This document shows positions 34,123 through 43,989 of a stretch of DNA of 64,000 nt, in pieces. Origin of the DNA: Microcoleus sp. FACHB-61 (lineage in GTDB: Bacteria > Cyanobacteriota > Cyanobacteriia > Cyanobacteriales > Microcoleaceae). The DNA lies in NCBI GenBank assembly GCA_014695295.1, contig JACJNY010000070.1, forward strand, positions 62,001-126,000, given 5' to 3'. The notes beneath the pieces were generated by a model, which had not been told where the DNA came from, made no database searches, and was given only the letters and a program-made list of their open reading frames with translations. Numbering within the stretch: the stretch's first letter is position 1; every line of letters begins with the position of its first letter. A program made the position numbers and the translations under genes.

Positions 34123-35523
34123 TTAAGCTAAGGGTAACAAAATTTCAAATTGGGTGCCGCTGCCTAACTCCGATCGCATTCTGAATGCACCGCCGTGTTT
34201 GCCCGTCACTATTTGATAGCTAACTGCTAAACTGGTTTCTTTGAGGGCGCGTTTTTCCGTAGAGAATGATTCTATAATTTTTTTGTACTTGCTAGGTGAC
34301 ATTCCTGGCCCGTTATCTGCTATGCAAATCGAAACCCAGCGAACATGAAGTTTGTCTAAATCGCTCGCAGGTTCGGGACAGCAGACTTGAGTTGTGATTT
34401 CAATTTGAGGCTGGCGATAGAAGTCTTTGACTCCTGCACCTTTAAACTCTTTCGCCAATTCTTGACCGACTGCTTCGTTAATTAATGTATGAATAGAATT
34501 GGTTAAGATATTCATAAATACTTGGTTTAGCTGTCCTGCATAGCACGGCACTGGTGGCAGGTAGCCGTAGTTTTTCACTACTTGGATTTCCCTGGTCAAA
34601 CGACTTTTGAGCAGCAAAAGTATGCTGTCTATGTTGGCGTGCAAGTCGGTAGGTTTGGGATAAATATCGTCGATGTGGCAGAAGTTTTGCAAACTGGTTG
34701 CCAACTTGCTCAAACGTTCTGCTCCTGATTTGATGCTGGCAACAGTTCGGAGGAAATCGTTTTGCAAAAAGTCATAGTCGATCTCTTCTTTGAGCCGTGC
34801 TATTTCCGGCGGGGGGTCGGTACAGTATGCGTCGTAAACTGAGAGCAATTCCATCAAGTTTTTGCTGTAGTCGCTTACGTAGGTTAAATTCCCCCAGATA
34901 AAGCCTACCGGATCTAAAATTTCGTGAGCTACTCCATTGACTAAACGCCCTAAACTAGCCATTTTTTCGCTTTGAATCATTTGAGTTTGGGCTCTTTCGT
35001 AGCGGACTTGAGTTTCTATGCCGCGAATTTGCCAGTAGGCGATGTTTAGCGCGTGAGGGTCTAAGAGTCGGTAAGATTGGGAGTCTATTTGAACGACGAT
35101 TGGTTCTGACTGCAATTCGGGCGATCGACGCAGGGCTTGTGGGGCTGCTGCCAAAATGGTTGTACTCTCTGCAACCAATAATATTTCGACGCGAGCATAA
35201 CTGTAGAGAACTTTCAGCGGCAGGTGCAAAAATAGCTCGGGGCCTTGGGGTTTGAGCAAATATTCCAGCAGTTGCCTGCGGGATATCATGCCAGCAAACT
35301 CTCCTGCTTCCATCAAGACGACTCCCGGCACTAGGGGATGCTGTTCAAAGATTTCGGCAACAGCGATCGCCAAGCAGCTCGATTTAACCTGAAAGTCATA
35401 CAGGGGCAAATCCCAAAGGGTAGACTCTAGGGAAAGGTCTTGATGGCTGCCTTCGGAGAGTGAAGGGCCCAGGAGTTTGGAGCTGAATTTATTTGCCACT
35501 GGAACTTTTAGTTGCCGAAACAC
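34123..35523 (-). CDS. Degenerate histidine kinase paralog
   Basis: A 466-residue relative of the kinases at 35609 and 46229. Residues 30-190 form the shared N-terminal domain (SLESTLWDLPLYDFQV, PLVPGVVLMEAGEFAGMISRR). The H-box reads GVAHEILDPVGFI where the paralogs have AHEIRNPL. The N-box (FMNILTNSIHTLI) and G1 (ICIADNGPGMSP) are present, but the F/G2 region reads FSTEKRALKETSLAVSYQI, without the FTTKPAGKGTGMGLAI of its paralogs. ATP binding or autophosphorylation is therefore doubtful. The start codon is GTG. It lies 85 bp downstream of the 35609-36964 paralog, on the same strand. Confidence 0.88.
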   Translation of the reverse strand: MFRQLKVPVANKFSSKLLGPSLSEGSHQDLSLESTLWDLPLYDFQVKSSCLAIAVAEIFEQHPLVPGVVLMEAGEFAGMISRRQLLEYLLKPQGPELFLHLPLKVLYSYARVEILLVAESTTILAAAPQALRRSPELQSEPIVVQIDSQSYRLLDPHALNIAYWQIRGIETQVRYERAQTQMIQSEKMASLGRLVNGVAHEILDPVGFIWGNLTYVSDYSKNLMELLSVYDAYCTDPPPEIARLKEEIDYDFLQNDFLRTVASIKSGAERLSKLATSLQNFCHIDDIYPKPTDLHANIDSILLLLKSRLTREIQVVKNYGYLPPVPCYAGQLNQVFMNILTNSIHTLINEAVGQELAKEFKGAGVKDFYRQPQIEITTQVCCPEPASDLDKLHVRWVSICIADNGPGMSPSKYKKIIESFSTEKRALKETSLAVSYQIVTGKHGGAFRMRSELGSGTQFEILLPLA

Positions 35524-35608
35524 GCTGGGAAAGTGAAATGAGAAGCTACTACTAAGCTAGCCTATAATTTCACCGCAGGAGCGAACCTGAAGACTGTTCC
35601 TGAGTTAA

Positions 35609-36964
35609 TCATATCTTGCGAACTATGGGCAGGAGAATTTCAAATTCGGTGCTCTGGCCAGGCTGCGATCGCAATTGCAGTTGACCGCCGTGCTTTTCTG
35701 TGACGATTTGATGGCAGATAGCCAGCCCCATACCCGTGCCTTTGCCTGCTGGTTTAGTGGTAAAAAAGGTGTCAAATATTTGCTGGTGATTTTCTGGGGG
35801 AATGCCGGGCCCGTTATCGGCAATGCAAATTGCGACCCGCTTGCCGTGTTCGGTTTCTATGACTTTAGTGGTAATTTCGATTTGGGGCTGCCAGTTGTCC
35901 AGGCACTCGGTCTGTATTTCTCGATCGGCTGCGTACTCTGTCAGGGCGTCTAGAGCATTAACTAACAAATTCAAAAACACCTGACTCAACTGACCGGAGT
36001 AGCCACTAACTAGCGGCAGTTCGCCGTAATTTTTTACCACTTCTATGCTGTTTTTCAAGCGGTTTTTCAGAATTAACAGCGTCATTTCCACGCATTCGTG
36101 AATGTCTGTCTCTACTGGCTTTGTCTCGTCCATGTGAGAGAAGTGGTGCAGCCCGTTAACTATTTTTAGCAATTGCGAGGCTCCCAGCTCCATCCCTTCT
36201 AAGGTGATTGGCAAATCTTCTTGTAAAAAATCAAATTCAATTTCTTTTTTGAGCGCATCAATTCGCGGACACGGTTCTGAATATTCTTCTTCATAAACCG
36301 ACATTAGCTGAAGCAAGTTTTCAAAATAGGACAGCAGGAAAGTCAAATTTCCCCAAATACAGTTCAGCGGATTTCTGATTTCGTGAGCTACTTCTGCTAC
36401 AATCCTCCCCAAACTCGCCATTTTTTCAGTTTGGATGAGTTTGGCTTGGGTTTGTTTGTGGAGCAACTTATTTGTTAATTCGTGAATTCTTGATTGAGCG
36501 ACCATTAATTGGTGTACGTCTAACAGCTTGTAGGTCTGAGGTCCTACTTCCACTACTACAGGTTCGTAAATTAATTCGGCTGACCTGTAAAGCGATTCCT
36601 GGGCGGCTTCTACTATTAATGTACTGGCGGGAAGTACCAGCGGATCAGGCTTGGAAAACTTGTACAATACCTCTATTGGCCGCTTGAAAAACATTTCTAA
36701 TCCGTAGCGACGGTTAACTTTTTCAAAAAATAGACGTCTGGATATTATGCCGACAAAATTACCCCGTTCTGTCAAAATGACGCCGGGAAGCATGGAATTT
36801 TCTTCAAAAGCCTGGGCTACTTCTTTTGCCTGTTGAGTTAATTCAATTTGGCAGTTGTAGAGTGGCAGGTCTAGGAGAGTTGATTCTATGGAAATGTTCC
36901 AAGTACAAATTTCAGGTATATGCAACACTGATAACTCCGAGCTAGTCTCACGCACAGCAAACAT
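35609..36964 (-). CDS. Histidine kinase with CBS-like N-terminal sensor domain
   Basis: A 451-residue cytosolic sensor kinase. The N-terminal part (about 25-165) carries SIESTLLDLPLYNCQI, LPGVILTERGNFVGIISRR and FKRPIEVLYKF, which resemble a CBS-type pair and are shared by all three paralogs here. A coiled linker follows, then H-box VAHEIRNPLNCI near 195, N-box QVFLNLLVNALDALTE, G1 CIADNGPGIPPE, F box FDTFFTTKPAGK and G2 GTGMGLAIC. All catalytic elements are intact. No membrane segment is present. No response regulator is adjacent; the partner is unknown. The ATG at 36964 is clear. Confidence 0.92.
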   Translation of the reverse strand: MFAVRETSSELSVLHIPEICTWNISIESTLLDLPLYNCQIELTQQAKEVAQAFEENSMLPGVILTERGNFVGIISRRLFFEKVNRRYGLEMFFKRPIEVLYKFSKPDPLVLPASTLIVEAAQESLYRSAELIYEPVVVEVGPQTYKLLDVHQLMVAQSRIHELTNKLLHKQTQAKLIQTEKMASLGRIVAEVAHEIRNPLNCIWGNLTFLLSYFENLLQLMSVYEEEYSEPCPRIDALKKEIEFDFLQEDLPITLEGMELGASQLLKIVNGLHHFSHMDETKPVETDIHECVEMTLLILKNRLKNSIEVVKNYGELPLVSGYSGQLSQVFLNLLVNALDALTEYAADREIQTECLDNWQPQIEITTKVIETEHGKRVAICIADNGPGIPPENHQQIFDTFFTTKPAGKGTGMGLAICHQIVTEKHGGQLQLRSQPGQSTEFEILLPIVRKI

Positions 36965-37616
36965 AGATGAAACCCCTGTTAAATGTTGTATTGATAGATA
37001 ACTTAAGTTGCTATTGATTGGTAACGGGTAATTGGTAGGGGGTAGTCGCTAATTTGTTAAATGACAACAGCACCCGATGGGAAAACCCGATCGCACTAGC
37101 ATTGTTGGCTAAAGATTTTGTTTCTAAATCAATGTTAAACGATAAAAGCTTTTGTGGAACTTACGGAGCTCTGCTGTAAACTTTTTACCATGATATACCT
37201 GCGATCGGGTGTTTTCAGAAAATTTTTAATATTTATCAGGGATTTTTGTTCTCTATTATACAATTTTTCCGGTGCTAGTAGGGAATTGGAGAACAGCTCG
37301 CGGGCTATCAGTGAATATACGGGCATCCTTCGAGGGTTCGAGGGCCCGGATTGGCGATGGTGGAACTGGCTTGAGGCCCCAACGGTCAAGACTGGGGCGG
37401 AGGCAAAAATCGGCAGATTGTACAGCAGAAGGAAGAAGCAAGAAGCAATCTTCCGCAAGGGTTTGTACAATTAACAACGTCCTAACCGTCGGGCGCTGTT
37501 GCTATACCACTATAAAGGAATGCAACTTCAGGCAACTTCCCTACCTTGATGGTCGTCAGTTTTTTGTAATCTGCAACCTCCAATCTGCAATCTGCAATCT
37601 CAAATCTCAAATCGTC
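36965..37616. other. Spacer without clear genes
   Basis: A 652-bp gap. It contains AGAAGGAAGAAGCAAGAAGC purine-rich sequence near 37428, and ATCTGCAA/ATCTCAA heptamers near 37569-37616. Overlapping short frames of about 100 residues on both strands (37135-37650) have no recognisable family and conflict with each other, so none is called. The promoter of the kinase must be in the first 100 bp. Confidence 0.4.
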
Positions 37617-38183
37617 TTAGGGTTCCACCTCCGGCCAGAGGCGTTCTAGCTGATACCGCCAAGCGGCGAGAGTGTTTTCGCGAGACTCTCGCCCTAGTTC
37701 CATTTCACCCATCAATCCCTCTGCGTAGAAACGGTCTAAAGTCTGAAGGGTAGTTTCGACAGACTGTCCCTGCATCTTGGCAGCTTTGATGATTTGACGG
37801 ATGCGGTTTTCTACTAAATCGCCGAAAAAGTCGGACAAACCTCGCTCTTGCAAAGCCAGCACTCTGGCGACGGCGGCCGAGAAATCTGCGGCGGCGAGTG
37901 TGGCACAACTGTGCTGAAATACTCCCCACAAAACGTTTTGATGTATGGCGTAGCGAGTTTCGAGGGTGGTGTCAAAGTTCGCTTCTAGCAGTTTATCAAA
38001 AAATGGTTGAGCTTCCTGGGCATCGGCGATCGGCAGCAAAATCCGCAGCCAAGTCCCATCTTCTGAAAGGAGGACTAACAGGCGAAATTTGGAGGTTTCT
38101 ACCTGCCAAGAAGTAGCAGCAGGCGTCTCAACACTGTCACCAAATAAGTCTTTAAGGGTATTGCTAATTTCTTGGGGAGTCAT
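37617..38183 (-). CDS. Uncharacterised conserved protein, YbjN/CesT-like fold suspected
   Basis: A 188-residue soluble product with an ATG at 38183. The N-terminal half (WQVETSKFRLLVLLSEDGTWLRILLPI, then EAQPFFDKLLEANFDTTLETRYAIHQNVLWGVFQH) has the alternating strand/helix pattern of YbjN or type III chaperone-like folds. The C-terminal half is helical (FFGDLVENRIRQIIKAAKM). I believe such proteins are common in cyanobacteria but unassigned. It stands alone between a repeat-rich spacer and the next minus-strand gene. Confidence 0.7.
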   Translation of the reverse strand: MTPQEISNTLKDLFGDSVETPAATSWQVETSKFRLLVLLSEDGTWLRILLPIADAQEAQPFFDKLLEANFDTTLETRYAIHQNVLWGVFQHSCATLAAADFSAAVARVLALQERGLSDFFGDLVENRIRQIIKAAKMQGQSVETTLQTLDRFYAEGLMGEMELGRESRENTLAAWRYQLERLWPEVEP

Positions 38184-38324
38184 GCGAATTTTTGATTTTA
38201 GGTTTGAGGTTTCAGATGTGAAATTGCAGGCTCGTGAATTGGTTTCAAAGAGTGTAATATTTACCAGTATCGCTCAATCTAAAATCTAAAATCCACCATC
38301 TTAGGACTTATGCTTGCGGATTTA

Positions 38325-38430
38325 AAATAGGACTTACGCTCAGAAACCCAGTTTCTACGAAAATAAGAGGTTTGGCAACGAAAAATCTACGAATAAACCG
38401 GGTTTCTGAGGATTAGTACGTCCAGGACTG
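38325..38430. repeat. Interspersed repeat family B, copy 4
   Basis: It begins AGGACTTACGCTCAGAAACC and ends AACCGGGTTTCTGAGGATTA followed by GTACGTCCAGGACTG. It lies in the spacer after the 38543-40108 gene's neighbour. ATCTAAA heptamers flank it at 38275-38290 and 38512-38540. Confidence 0.75.
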
Positions 38431-38542
38431 TAAAAGTTGGGTGCGCACCGCAGATATTTCAACGCCCGGTGCGCACCGCACCTTATTGATATTTACCAAG
38501 ATCGGTCAATCTAAAATCTAAAATCTAAAATCTAAAATCGAT

Positions 38543-40108
38543 TTAGGGGAGCCAGCGGGGGTGATAGCCGGCCAAGGGAAGTTCTTCTGGCTGTACTTTT
38601 GCGGGAGAACGGTCTGCGGGTATTTCTACTAAGGGTAGCAGCCAGAGGCGGCTGGTGGCGATCGACTGTCCGCTATCGTTGCGGGGACTGTCTGCTGCTG
38701 AGGGATTTGCTGCTGTGACTGATTGGTCGAAAATTAATGCCAGCCCGTCGGGAGATAAACTGATTTGGGTATCTAATTGGTTGGGTAAAACGAGCAGCGG
38801 TTTGATGGTTCCTACCAAACGAGTGCCCTCTTTTTTGAGGTCGATGGCGGCGATGAAAGGCTGTTCTTTGTAGCTTTCTGTTTTGAGGCGTTGGGCTAAC
38901 AAACAGTAGAGACGCTGAACTTGGTTGTCTTTGTCTTTGCGGGGGTCAAAATAAACGGCGATAATGCTGCCGGGAATGCGCAATATTTCTTGTTCTGCAC
39001 CTTGGTTATCTAAGATGAAAAGCGATCGAGTAAAGTCGCTGTTGTATTTAACATAGGCGGCGGCGGAGTTGTCGCGGGCCATACCCAATACTTGTTCGTA
39101 TTTTGGCAAAAATTCTACTGGGTCTGCTTCCGGTTTGAGGGGGACGATCGCTAATCCTTGTTTTTGAGATATTACCATCGATTTGCTATCGGGGCGAATC
39201 ATAAAATCTCCGCCTTGTTCATTTTCCAAGCGTCGGGGCGGCACTTTTTCTTCCACAATCCAAGGACTGAAATCGCCGGGATTGCTGCGGTTGACGCGCT
39301 GGATAACTATGATTTTTCCGTCGGCTGAGAGGTCGAATTTGAGGTTTTGGTAATCTTTGGAGTCTAAGATTTTGTCGATTCTACCGGCTGGGTATTTTTG
39401 TTGGGGTTCTGAGCCCGATTGGGGGTTGAGGCCGGTGGTGACTGTGAATAGTTCTTGATTTAGGGTGCCGCGAGTACGGGCGATGGTTCTATCTGTGGCT
39501 GAGAATAAAATGCGATCGCTGTCGGGATAAGGTTTAAAATCCGTTACTACTAAATCTTTGGGAGTCAGCGGTATCGGTTTCGATTCGCTGCTGGTGAGAT
39601 TGACTAGCATTAATCTGCTTTCTGTTTCGCCTTCGACGCCGATGTAAGCAAAAGCTCGATCGCGGCTGCGAAAGGAACTACTAAACGGCTGCATTGGAGT
39701 TCCTTTATTTTGGTTGTTTTCTCCGAAATACTTGTCGGTTGCTCCGGCGAGTTTTACTGTGTAGGTAACGCCGTAAGGTGCTGGATCTTTGAGGGTGTAA
39801 GCCATGCGCCTTCCTGCCCAACTAAATTTACCGGGGAGGGGGGGTTCTAGCTTTAAGTTTTCCTCGACGGTGGACTGGTTCATCGGCCGAAAGAAGGTGA
39901 GGATAAAGCCGGTATCTTCGGCGCCGATTTGTTTGTTTTCCCAGGTGAATTCTCGCACTCTGGGTGCTGTGCGATCGCCGCTCAGCAGCAGCAGTCCGAT
40001 TAAGACGCTCAGCACTAGCATGAGGAAGATGGCCGTGCGGTCGATCGGCTGTTTGAATGGCAGAATAGCGAAGGGTGAAGGATTAATTTTTTTGTTAAAA
40101 ATACTCAC
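38543..40108 (-). CDS. Membrane-anchored protein with beta-propeller-like (TolB-type) domain
   Basis: A 521-residue protein. One membrane segment at about residues 26-44 (AIFLMLVLSVLIGLLLL) follows a short cytosolic N terminus, so most of it lies outside the membrane. Residues 50-125 resemble a bacterial Ig-like (SbsA) domain (FTWENKQIGAEDTGFILTF, YTVKLAG). The rest shows repeated motifs of the type LSADGKIIVIQ, LSPDGLALIFD and FSATDRTI, typical of TolB/WD40-like propellers. No catalytic residues are visible. The function is unknown; a periplasmic sensor or scaffold is inference. It is monocistronic. Confidence 0.72.
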   Translation of the reverse strand: MSIFNKKINPSPFAILPFKQPIDRTAIFLMLVLSVLIGLLLLSGDRTAPRVREFTWENKQIGAEDTGFILTFFRPMNQSTVEENLKLEPPLPGKFSWAGRRMAYTLKDPAPYGVTYTVKLAGATDKYFGENNQNKGTPMQPFSSSFRSRDRAFAYIGVEGETESRLMLVNLTSSESKPIPLTPKDLVVTDFKPYPDSDRILFSATDRTIARTRGTLNQELFTVTTGLNPQSGSEPQQKYPAGRIDKILDSKDYQNLKFDLSADGKIIVIQRVNRSNPGDFSPWIVEEKVPPRRLENEQGGDFMIRPDSKSMVISQKQGLAIVPLKPEADPVEFLPKYEQVLGMARDNSAAAYVKYNSDFTRSLFILDNQGAEQEILRIPGSIIAVYFDPRKDKDNQVQRLYCLLAQRLKTESYKEQPFIAAIDLKKEGTRLVGTIKPLLVLPNQLDTQISLSPDGLALIFDQSVTAANPSAADSPRNDSGQSIATSRLWLLPLVEIPADRSPAKVQPEELPLAGYHPRWLP

Positions 40109-40170
40109 AAATCTTTCTCTCCTATTTCTGCTGAAAATTAACTCTCAAATTTTCCCTCTTAAATTTTACA

Positions 40171-40287
40171 GTCCTAGATGCACTCCCTACCCTCATAAAC
40201 CCGTTTTTTTTACCAGCGAAAAGGACTGCAACGAAGTATTTTGGTAAAAAACCCGGTTTCTGAAAGCTGTGGTGCGTCCAGGACTGA
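40171..40287. repeat. Interspersed repeat family B, copy 5
   Basis: This copy starts CAGTCCTAGATGCAC and ends GTGCGTCCAGGACTG, inverted repeats matching at 13 of 15 positions. The body has ACGAAGTATTTTGGTAAAAA and ACCCGGTTTCTGAAAG. It supports family B being a small mobile element. The rest of the 486-bp spacer (40288-40594) holds only AATCTCAAAT-type heptamers. Confidence 0.75.
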
Positions 40288-40594
40288 ATTATTAAACTCA
40301 CGATCTTAAATCGGTGGAGTCTGCGGCACTTCCCACAGCATCAACCGATTTTAGACGTGAAATTTGAGATTTTAGCTTTTAGAGCGCCTCAGGGCTAACA
40401 ATTGCTCGATCGAGAGAGGTTTTTACGATCGTATAGCACCCTACCATTTTGCCAGTCGCGTCCACCATTGTTTGAGATTTAAGATTTTTAATCCCATCTA
40501 AAATCTCAAATCACGAATTCTTTAATAGGTTGAGGGGTAAAGCTAGCACTCTACCCATCCTACTAATAATCACGATGACCTACTTAGATCCCTT

Positions 40595-41581
40595 TCACGA
40601 ATCCTTGAGGATTGGTATGTTGGAACTGTTATTAACTGCTGACAGTGTATACGGCGATTCCGGCTCGGGATATAACTTAGAATATTTGCTATCGTAATGC
40701 CTGACCTCAAAATAGTTTAAGTTTGACGGGTGAGGCTTATATATGGAAAAACATTCCAACAGACAAAAAGTTGCTGCACTCTCTAAAAGCCCGACATTCA
40801 CTACTTGATTTTTGAAGATGCGACCTGATTTTATCCACTCTTTCATCTGATTTCTTGACAAGCAGTAAAATGCTGAATGAGGATTGTTAAACTCAGCAAA
40901 TTTTACACCTTCTATCTCTACACTAGATAACTGATTCCACAATAGCGGCTGCTGTATTGTCAAATCAATATATCTCTTGGTACCTTGATACATTTCAAAA
41001 CGGTTTGGGTAAAGAATAGCATTCTCATACCCGCTTTGTCTGTTAAAATTTTCTAATTTTTCTAGAATGAAAGCATCGGACAAAACAATGTCATCTTCTA
41101 TGAATAAAAACCAGTCAAATTTTTCTACTCTTTCGACAAATTCTTCCTGAAGTCTAAACTCTACAAACATGGGGTCGCATTCAGGACCTTCTTGTATTTG
41201 AATGCACTTAATTTGATATTCAGGTAAGTACGCTGTAACGTGCCTATTGGGTAAAGTTTGAATCGAAATTGTCAGGTCGCAATGAGCAAAACTCGTTAAC
41301 AGTCCATCTATTGTTTGCCTGAGTCTCTCTATTTTTTCTGTGGCTTTTTCGGGATTGTTAGATTCTTCAACTGATGTAATGTGTGCGACGGCGGCAAAGA
41401 CTTTGGGTCGTTCTTTTTCGGGCTGTTCGTTTTCTTTGAATAAATCTATAATGCGATTTCTTTGATAGAAGAACATCATTTTAGTATACCTCTTGGCAAC
41501 TCGCAATATTTCTTGTAACAGAGCCATTTGTAAAAAGATAAAGTGCATTACTTTTCTTCTTGTATTTTGTTCGGCTGACAT
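40595..41581 (-). CDS. Putative GT-A type glycosyltransferase
   Basis: A 328-residue protein. The central region VFAAVAHITSVEES, then EKFDWFLFIEDDIVLSDAFILEKL with an EDD motif, is the nucleotide-sugar and metal-binding core of a GT-A fold. The C-terminal half (NPHSAFYCLSRNQMKEWI, LLESAATFCLLECF) fits acceptor binding. The exact family is not clear. It lies 20 bp downstream of the flippase gene on the same strand, so the two are co-transcribed. This supports a job in exopolysaccharide or O-antigen synthesis. Confidence 0.72.
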   Translation of the reverse strand: MSAEQNTRRKVMHFIFLQMALLQEILRVAKRYTKMMFFYQRNRIIDLFKENEQPEKERPKVFAAVAHITSVEESNNPEKATEKIERLRQTIDGLLTSFAHCDLTISIQTLPNRHVTAYLPEYQIKCIQIQEGPECDPMFVEFRLQEEFVERVEKFDWFLFIEDDIVLSDAFILEKLENFNRQSGYENAILYPNRFEMYQGTKRYIDLTIQQPLLWNQLSSVEIEGVKFAEFNNPHSAFYCLSRNQMKEWIKSGRIFKNQVVNVGLLESAATFCLLECFSIYKPHPSNLNYFEVRHYDSKYSKLYPEPESPYTLSAVNNSSNIPILKDS

Positions 41582-41601
41582 ATAGATAATCTCCTTTTTG
41601 T

Positions 41602-42978
41602 TTACTGAAACAGTTGATTGATGGGAATTAAATCCATCGGTGATAATTTATCGATTGGGAGGCCCCAACCAAAAGCGACTCTAAACCAAAGTAGACTTGC
41701 CAGCACCCCTACAAACAGCCCTGTTAATTGAATATCCTGCCAAAAACAGGTTAGTCCTTCTTTCCACAAACCGTAGTTAGTTACTACATAGGTAGGGAGG
41801 TCACCGAGAGCTATAGCAATCACGGCACCTAAATTACCTTTTAAGTAGTATCCCAGCGGTATACTTATACATAGATTAACAAAAGTCAGCAGATTGCCAA
41901 TAGCTGGGTACTGAGACTTTCCTACGGCTAACAGACAAGAACCCATCATATTGTGGAGGGTGGTATGCCAGATACCTAAAGCCAAGATTGGCATCATCCA
42001 AGATGCAGCCGCATACTCTTTCCGATACAGTGTTAAAATTAACTGATCTCCAAAGCTCACAAAAATTGCTAAACCTACGGCTAACGGTATTAGAATTAGC
42101 TTGCGGTTCTTGAGTATCTTGGCGCGCAACTCCTCCCGCGGCAACTCTGCCAGCATAGAAATCGAGGGAAAAATTACCCTGCCGCTAATGGCGATGATGA
42201 CTTGGCGCGGCATATCGCCGAGAGTAAAAGCGATGCCGTAAATGCCCAACATTGTTAAAGTAAATATTTTCCCGAGGATGAGTCTATCGGCTTGAGAACA
42301 CAAGAAAAACAAAGCCGTAGACAAAAATATCCATTTGCCATAAGAAAATATTTCTTTAGCTGCTTCTTTATCCCAAGCAAAGCGGTTTGATTTGCCGGGA
42401 ATCAAAAAATGGCTCCATACTACCTCCATTACAGCTCCAGTCAAGCCGCCTGCAACGATCGCCCAGATGCTGCGATCGAACCAGGCCCAGACAATCATCA
42501 CTGTTGTAGAAACAATCTGTATGCCCAACTCAAAAATTACTACTTTCTTCACTGCCATTTTGCGTTCTAGGCTGGATGTGGCGGTGGATTTAAACCCTCC
42601 TATTAGGGAATTTATACCTATTACTGGAATCAACCACAGGAGACGGGGATCTCCATAAAAACTCGCAACCGGCTGGGTAATTATAACTAAACCAATCCAA
42701 ATGAAAAAGCTGCGAATAACTTGCAGTGTCCAAGCGGTGTTTAGAAATTGAGGATCTTCCCCGCGTTTGTTCTGGATGATACTTGGGCCCAAACCTATGT
42801 CTGTAAATAAGTTGATCCCTGTGATAAAAACGTAGGATAGACCTACCAGACCAAATAGTTCTGGCAAAAGCAAGCGCGTCAGGATTAAGTTGCTGGCAAA
42901 TCGGATAATTTGACTGCTTCCATAGCTGATGATCGTCCAGGCTGCACCTTTGATAGCTAATTTTTTTTCTGATGACAT
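41602..42978 (-). CDS. Polysaccharide flippase (Wzx-like, MOP superfamily)
   Basis: A 458-residue inner-membrane protein with about 12 hydrophobic helices. It moves undecaprenyl-linked sugar units or lipids across the membrane. The N terminus KGAAWTIISYGSSQIIRFASN and LILTRLLLPELFGLVGL are typical of the Wzx/TuaB/PST branch of MOP proteins. The downstream 40595-41581 glycosyltransferase forms a two-gene operon with it. An intact start ATG lies at 42978. Substrate unknown. Confidence 0.9.
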   Translation of the reverse strand: MSSEKKLAIKGAAWTIISYGSSQIIRFASNLILTRLLLPELFGLVGLSYVFITGINLFTDIGLGPSIIQNKRGEDPQFLNTAWTLQVIRSFFIWIGLVIITQPVASFYGDPRLLWLIPVIGINSLIGGFKSTATSSLERKMAVKKVVIFELGIQIVSTTVMIVWAWFDRSIWAIVAGGLTGAVMEVVWSHFLIPGKSNRFAWDKEAAKEIFSYGKWIFLSTALFFLCSQADRLILGKIFTLTMLGIYGIAFTLGDMPRQVIIAISGRVIFPSISMLAELPREELRAKILKNRKLILIPLAVGLAIFVSFGDQLILTLYRKEYAAASWMMPILALGIWHTTLHNMMGSCLLAVGKSQYPAIGNLLTFVNLCISIPLGYYLKGNLGAVIAIALGDLPTYVVTNYGLWKEGLTCFWQDIQLTGLFVGVLASLLWFRVAFGWGLPIDKLSPMDLIPINQLFQ

Positions 42979-43163
42979 ATACTCAGAACTTATTTCCTAA
43001 TTACGAGTCTAGTTGCTGAATTTGCGATTGGCAACTGTTACAGGATGCTGCTGCCACTTTTATAGCTAATTTTACTGTATCTTAATTTGCATACCGAGGA
43101 CGGGCCCGGAATGCCCATCCCGAAATCAGAAAGGTAAAATTTAATCTCCAGCTTGCTTTGCAT

Positions 43164-43952
43164 CTAATAATCATAAGGGTTTTTTGGTTCGGAAATTGGT
43201 TTGAGGGAGGATGCTTGAATGATTAATTTGCGCTTGCCTTGCAGTTCTTCTACAATCGTTTCTCCTTCTATTTCTAGCCAACTGTCTGGGGCAAAGGTGG
43301 CGCGGTTTTGACCGATCGATAATTTTACTGGCAACCCGATCGGATAGGCGTCCGCCGCGCAGCAAGTAATGATAAAACGCCCGATCCACATATATTGTTC
43401 TGCTATATTGGGGGGATGAATAACAAATCCTTCAACCTTGACTTTTTGACCTCTGTATGTATCTGGTTCTGGATTGAAATTTAACAGCCGCACCCATTCG
43501 ACGAGCGATCGCTTTTCTGGTTTTGTAGTATTGCGAAATTCTTGGGGTTGCAGTCTGGTGATTGGCAGGGATTCGGTGAGGCCTCGTTCTAGTGCTGTCT
43601 GGCTGGTAAATGTGCGTGGCGTTGTTAGTAAACCTATTAATGCGACGCTCAACATTAAGGTGCTGCCGATACTGGGGGGAAACAAAGTAACGTGTTCCAC
43701 TTCTGTGCTTCTGAGAGACTTATTTGCTGGTGATGTCCGCGATTGCTTTGTGGTGCGATCGAGTTTTAAGAGTTCCCAAGTTTTTAACCCGCCAATCACC
43801 ATTAAGCCGATTCCTCCCGCTAGAGTCAAGCCAAAGTAATTGGGGTGAATGAGAATGCTTAATTTGCCGGTGATCCAATATTTGAGGAGCAGTATCCCCC
43901 AGGCTAAGATAGCTAGGGCGTCCAGCCAGGGGCTAAATTTTTTAAGATTCAT
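43164..43952 (-). CDS. TIGR03943 family membrane protein
   Basis: A 262-residue protein with two N-terminal membrane helices (about residues 9-25 and 40-56), a third near 95-112, and a C-terminal periplasmic-type domain containing MWIGRFIITCCAADAYPIG. The ITCC-ADA motif is the hallmark of the TIGR03943/YcgQ family, which nearly always accompanies DUF318 permeases. Here it lies 199 bp downstream of one. The pair is thought to form a two-part permease, possibly for metals, but the substrate is not established. Confidence 0.88.
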   Translation of the reverse strand: MNLKKFSPWLDALAILAWGILLLKYWITGKLSILIHPNYFGLTLAGGIGLMVIGGLKTWELLKLDRTTKQSRTSPANKSLRSTEVEHVTLFPPSIGSTLMLSVALIGLLTTPRTFTSQTALERGLTESLPITRLQPQEFRNTTKPEKRSLVEWVRLLNFNPEPDTYRGQKVKVEGFVIHPPNIAEQYMWIGRFIITCCAADAYPIGLPVKLSIGQNRATFAPDSWLEIEGETIVEELQGKRKLIIQASSLKPISEPKNPYDY

Positions 43953-43989
43953 TTTTTAAGGGTCATTGAGAATTTGGAATGGGGACGTT

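Noticed and set aside
37154-37474. 106-residue frame and its antisense partner in the 36965-37616 spacer
   Set aside because: Both strands are open with no motif; sequence contains repeat fragments.
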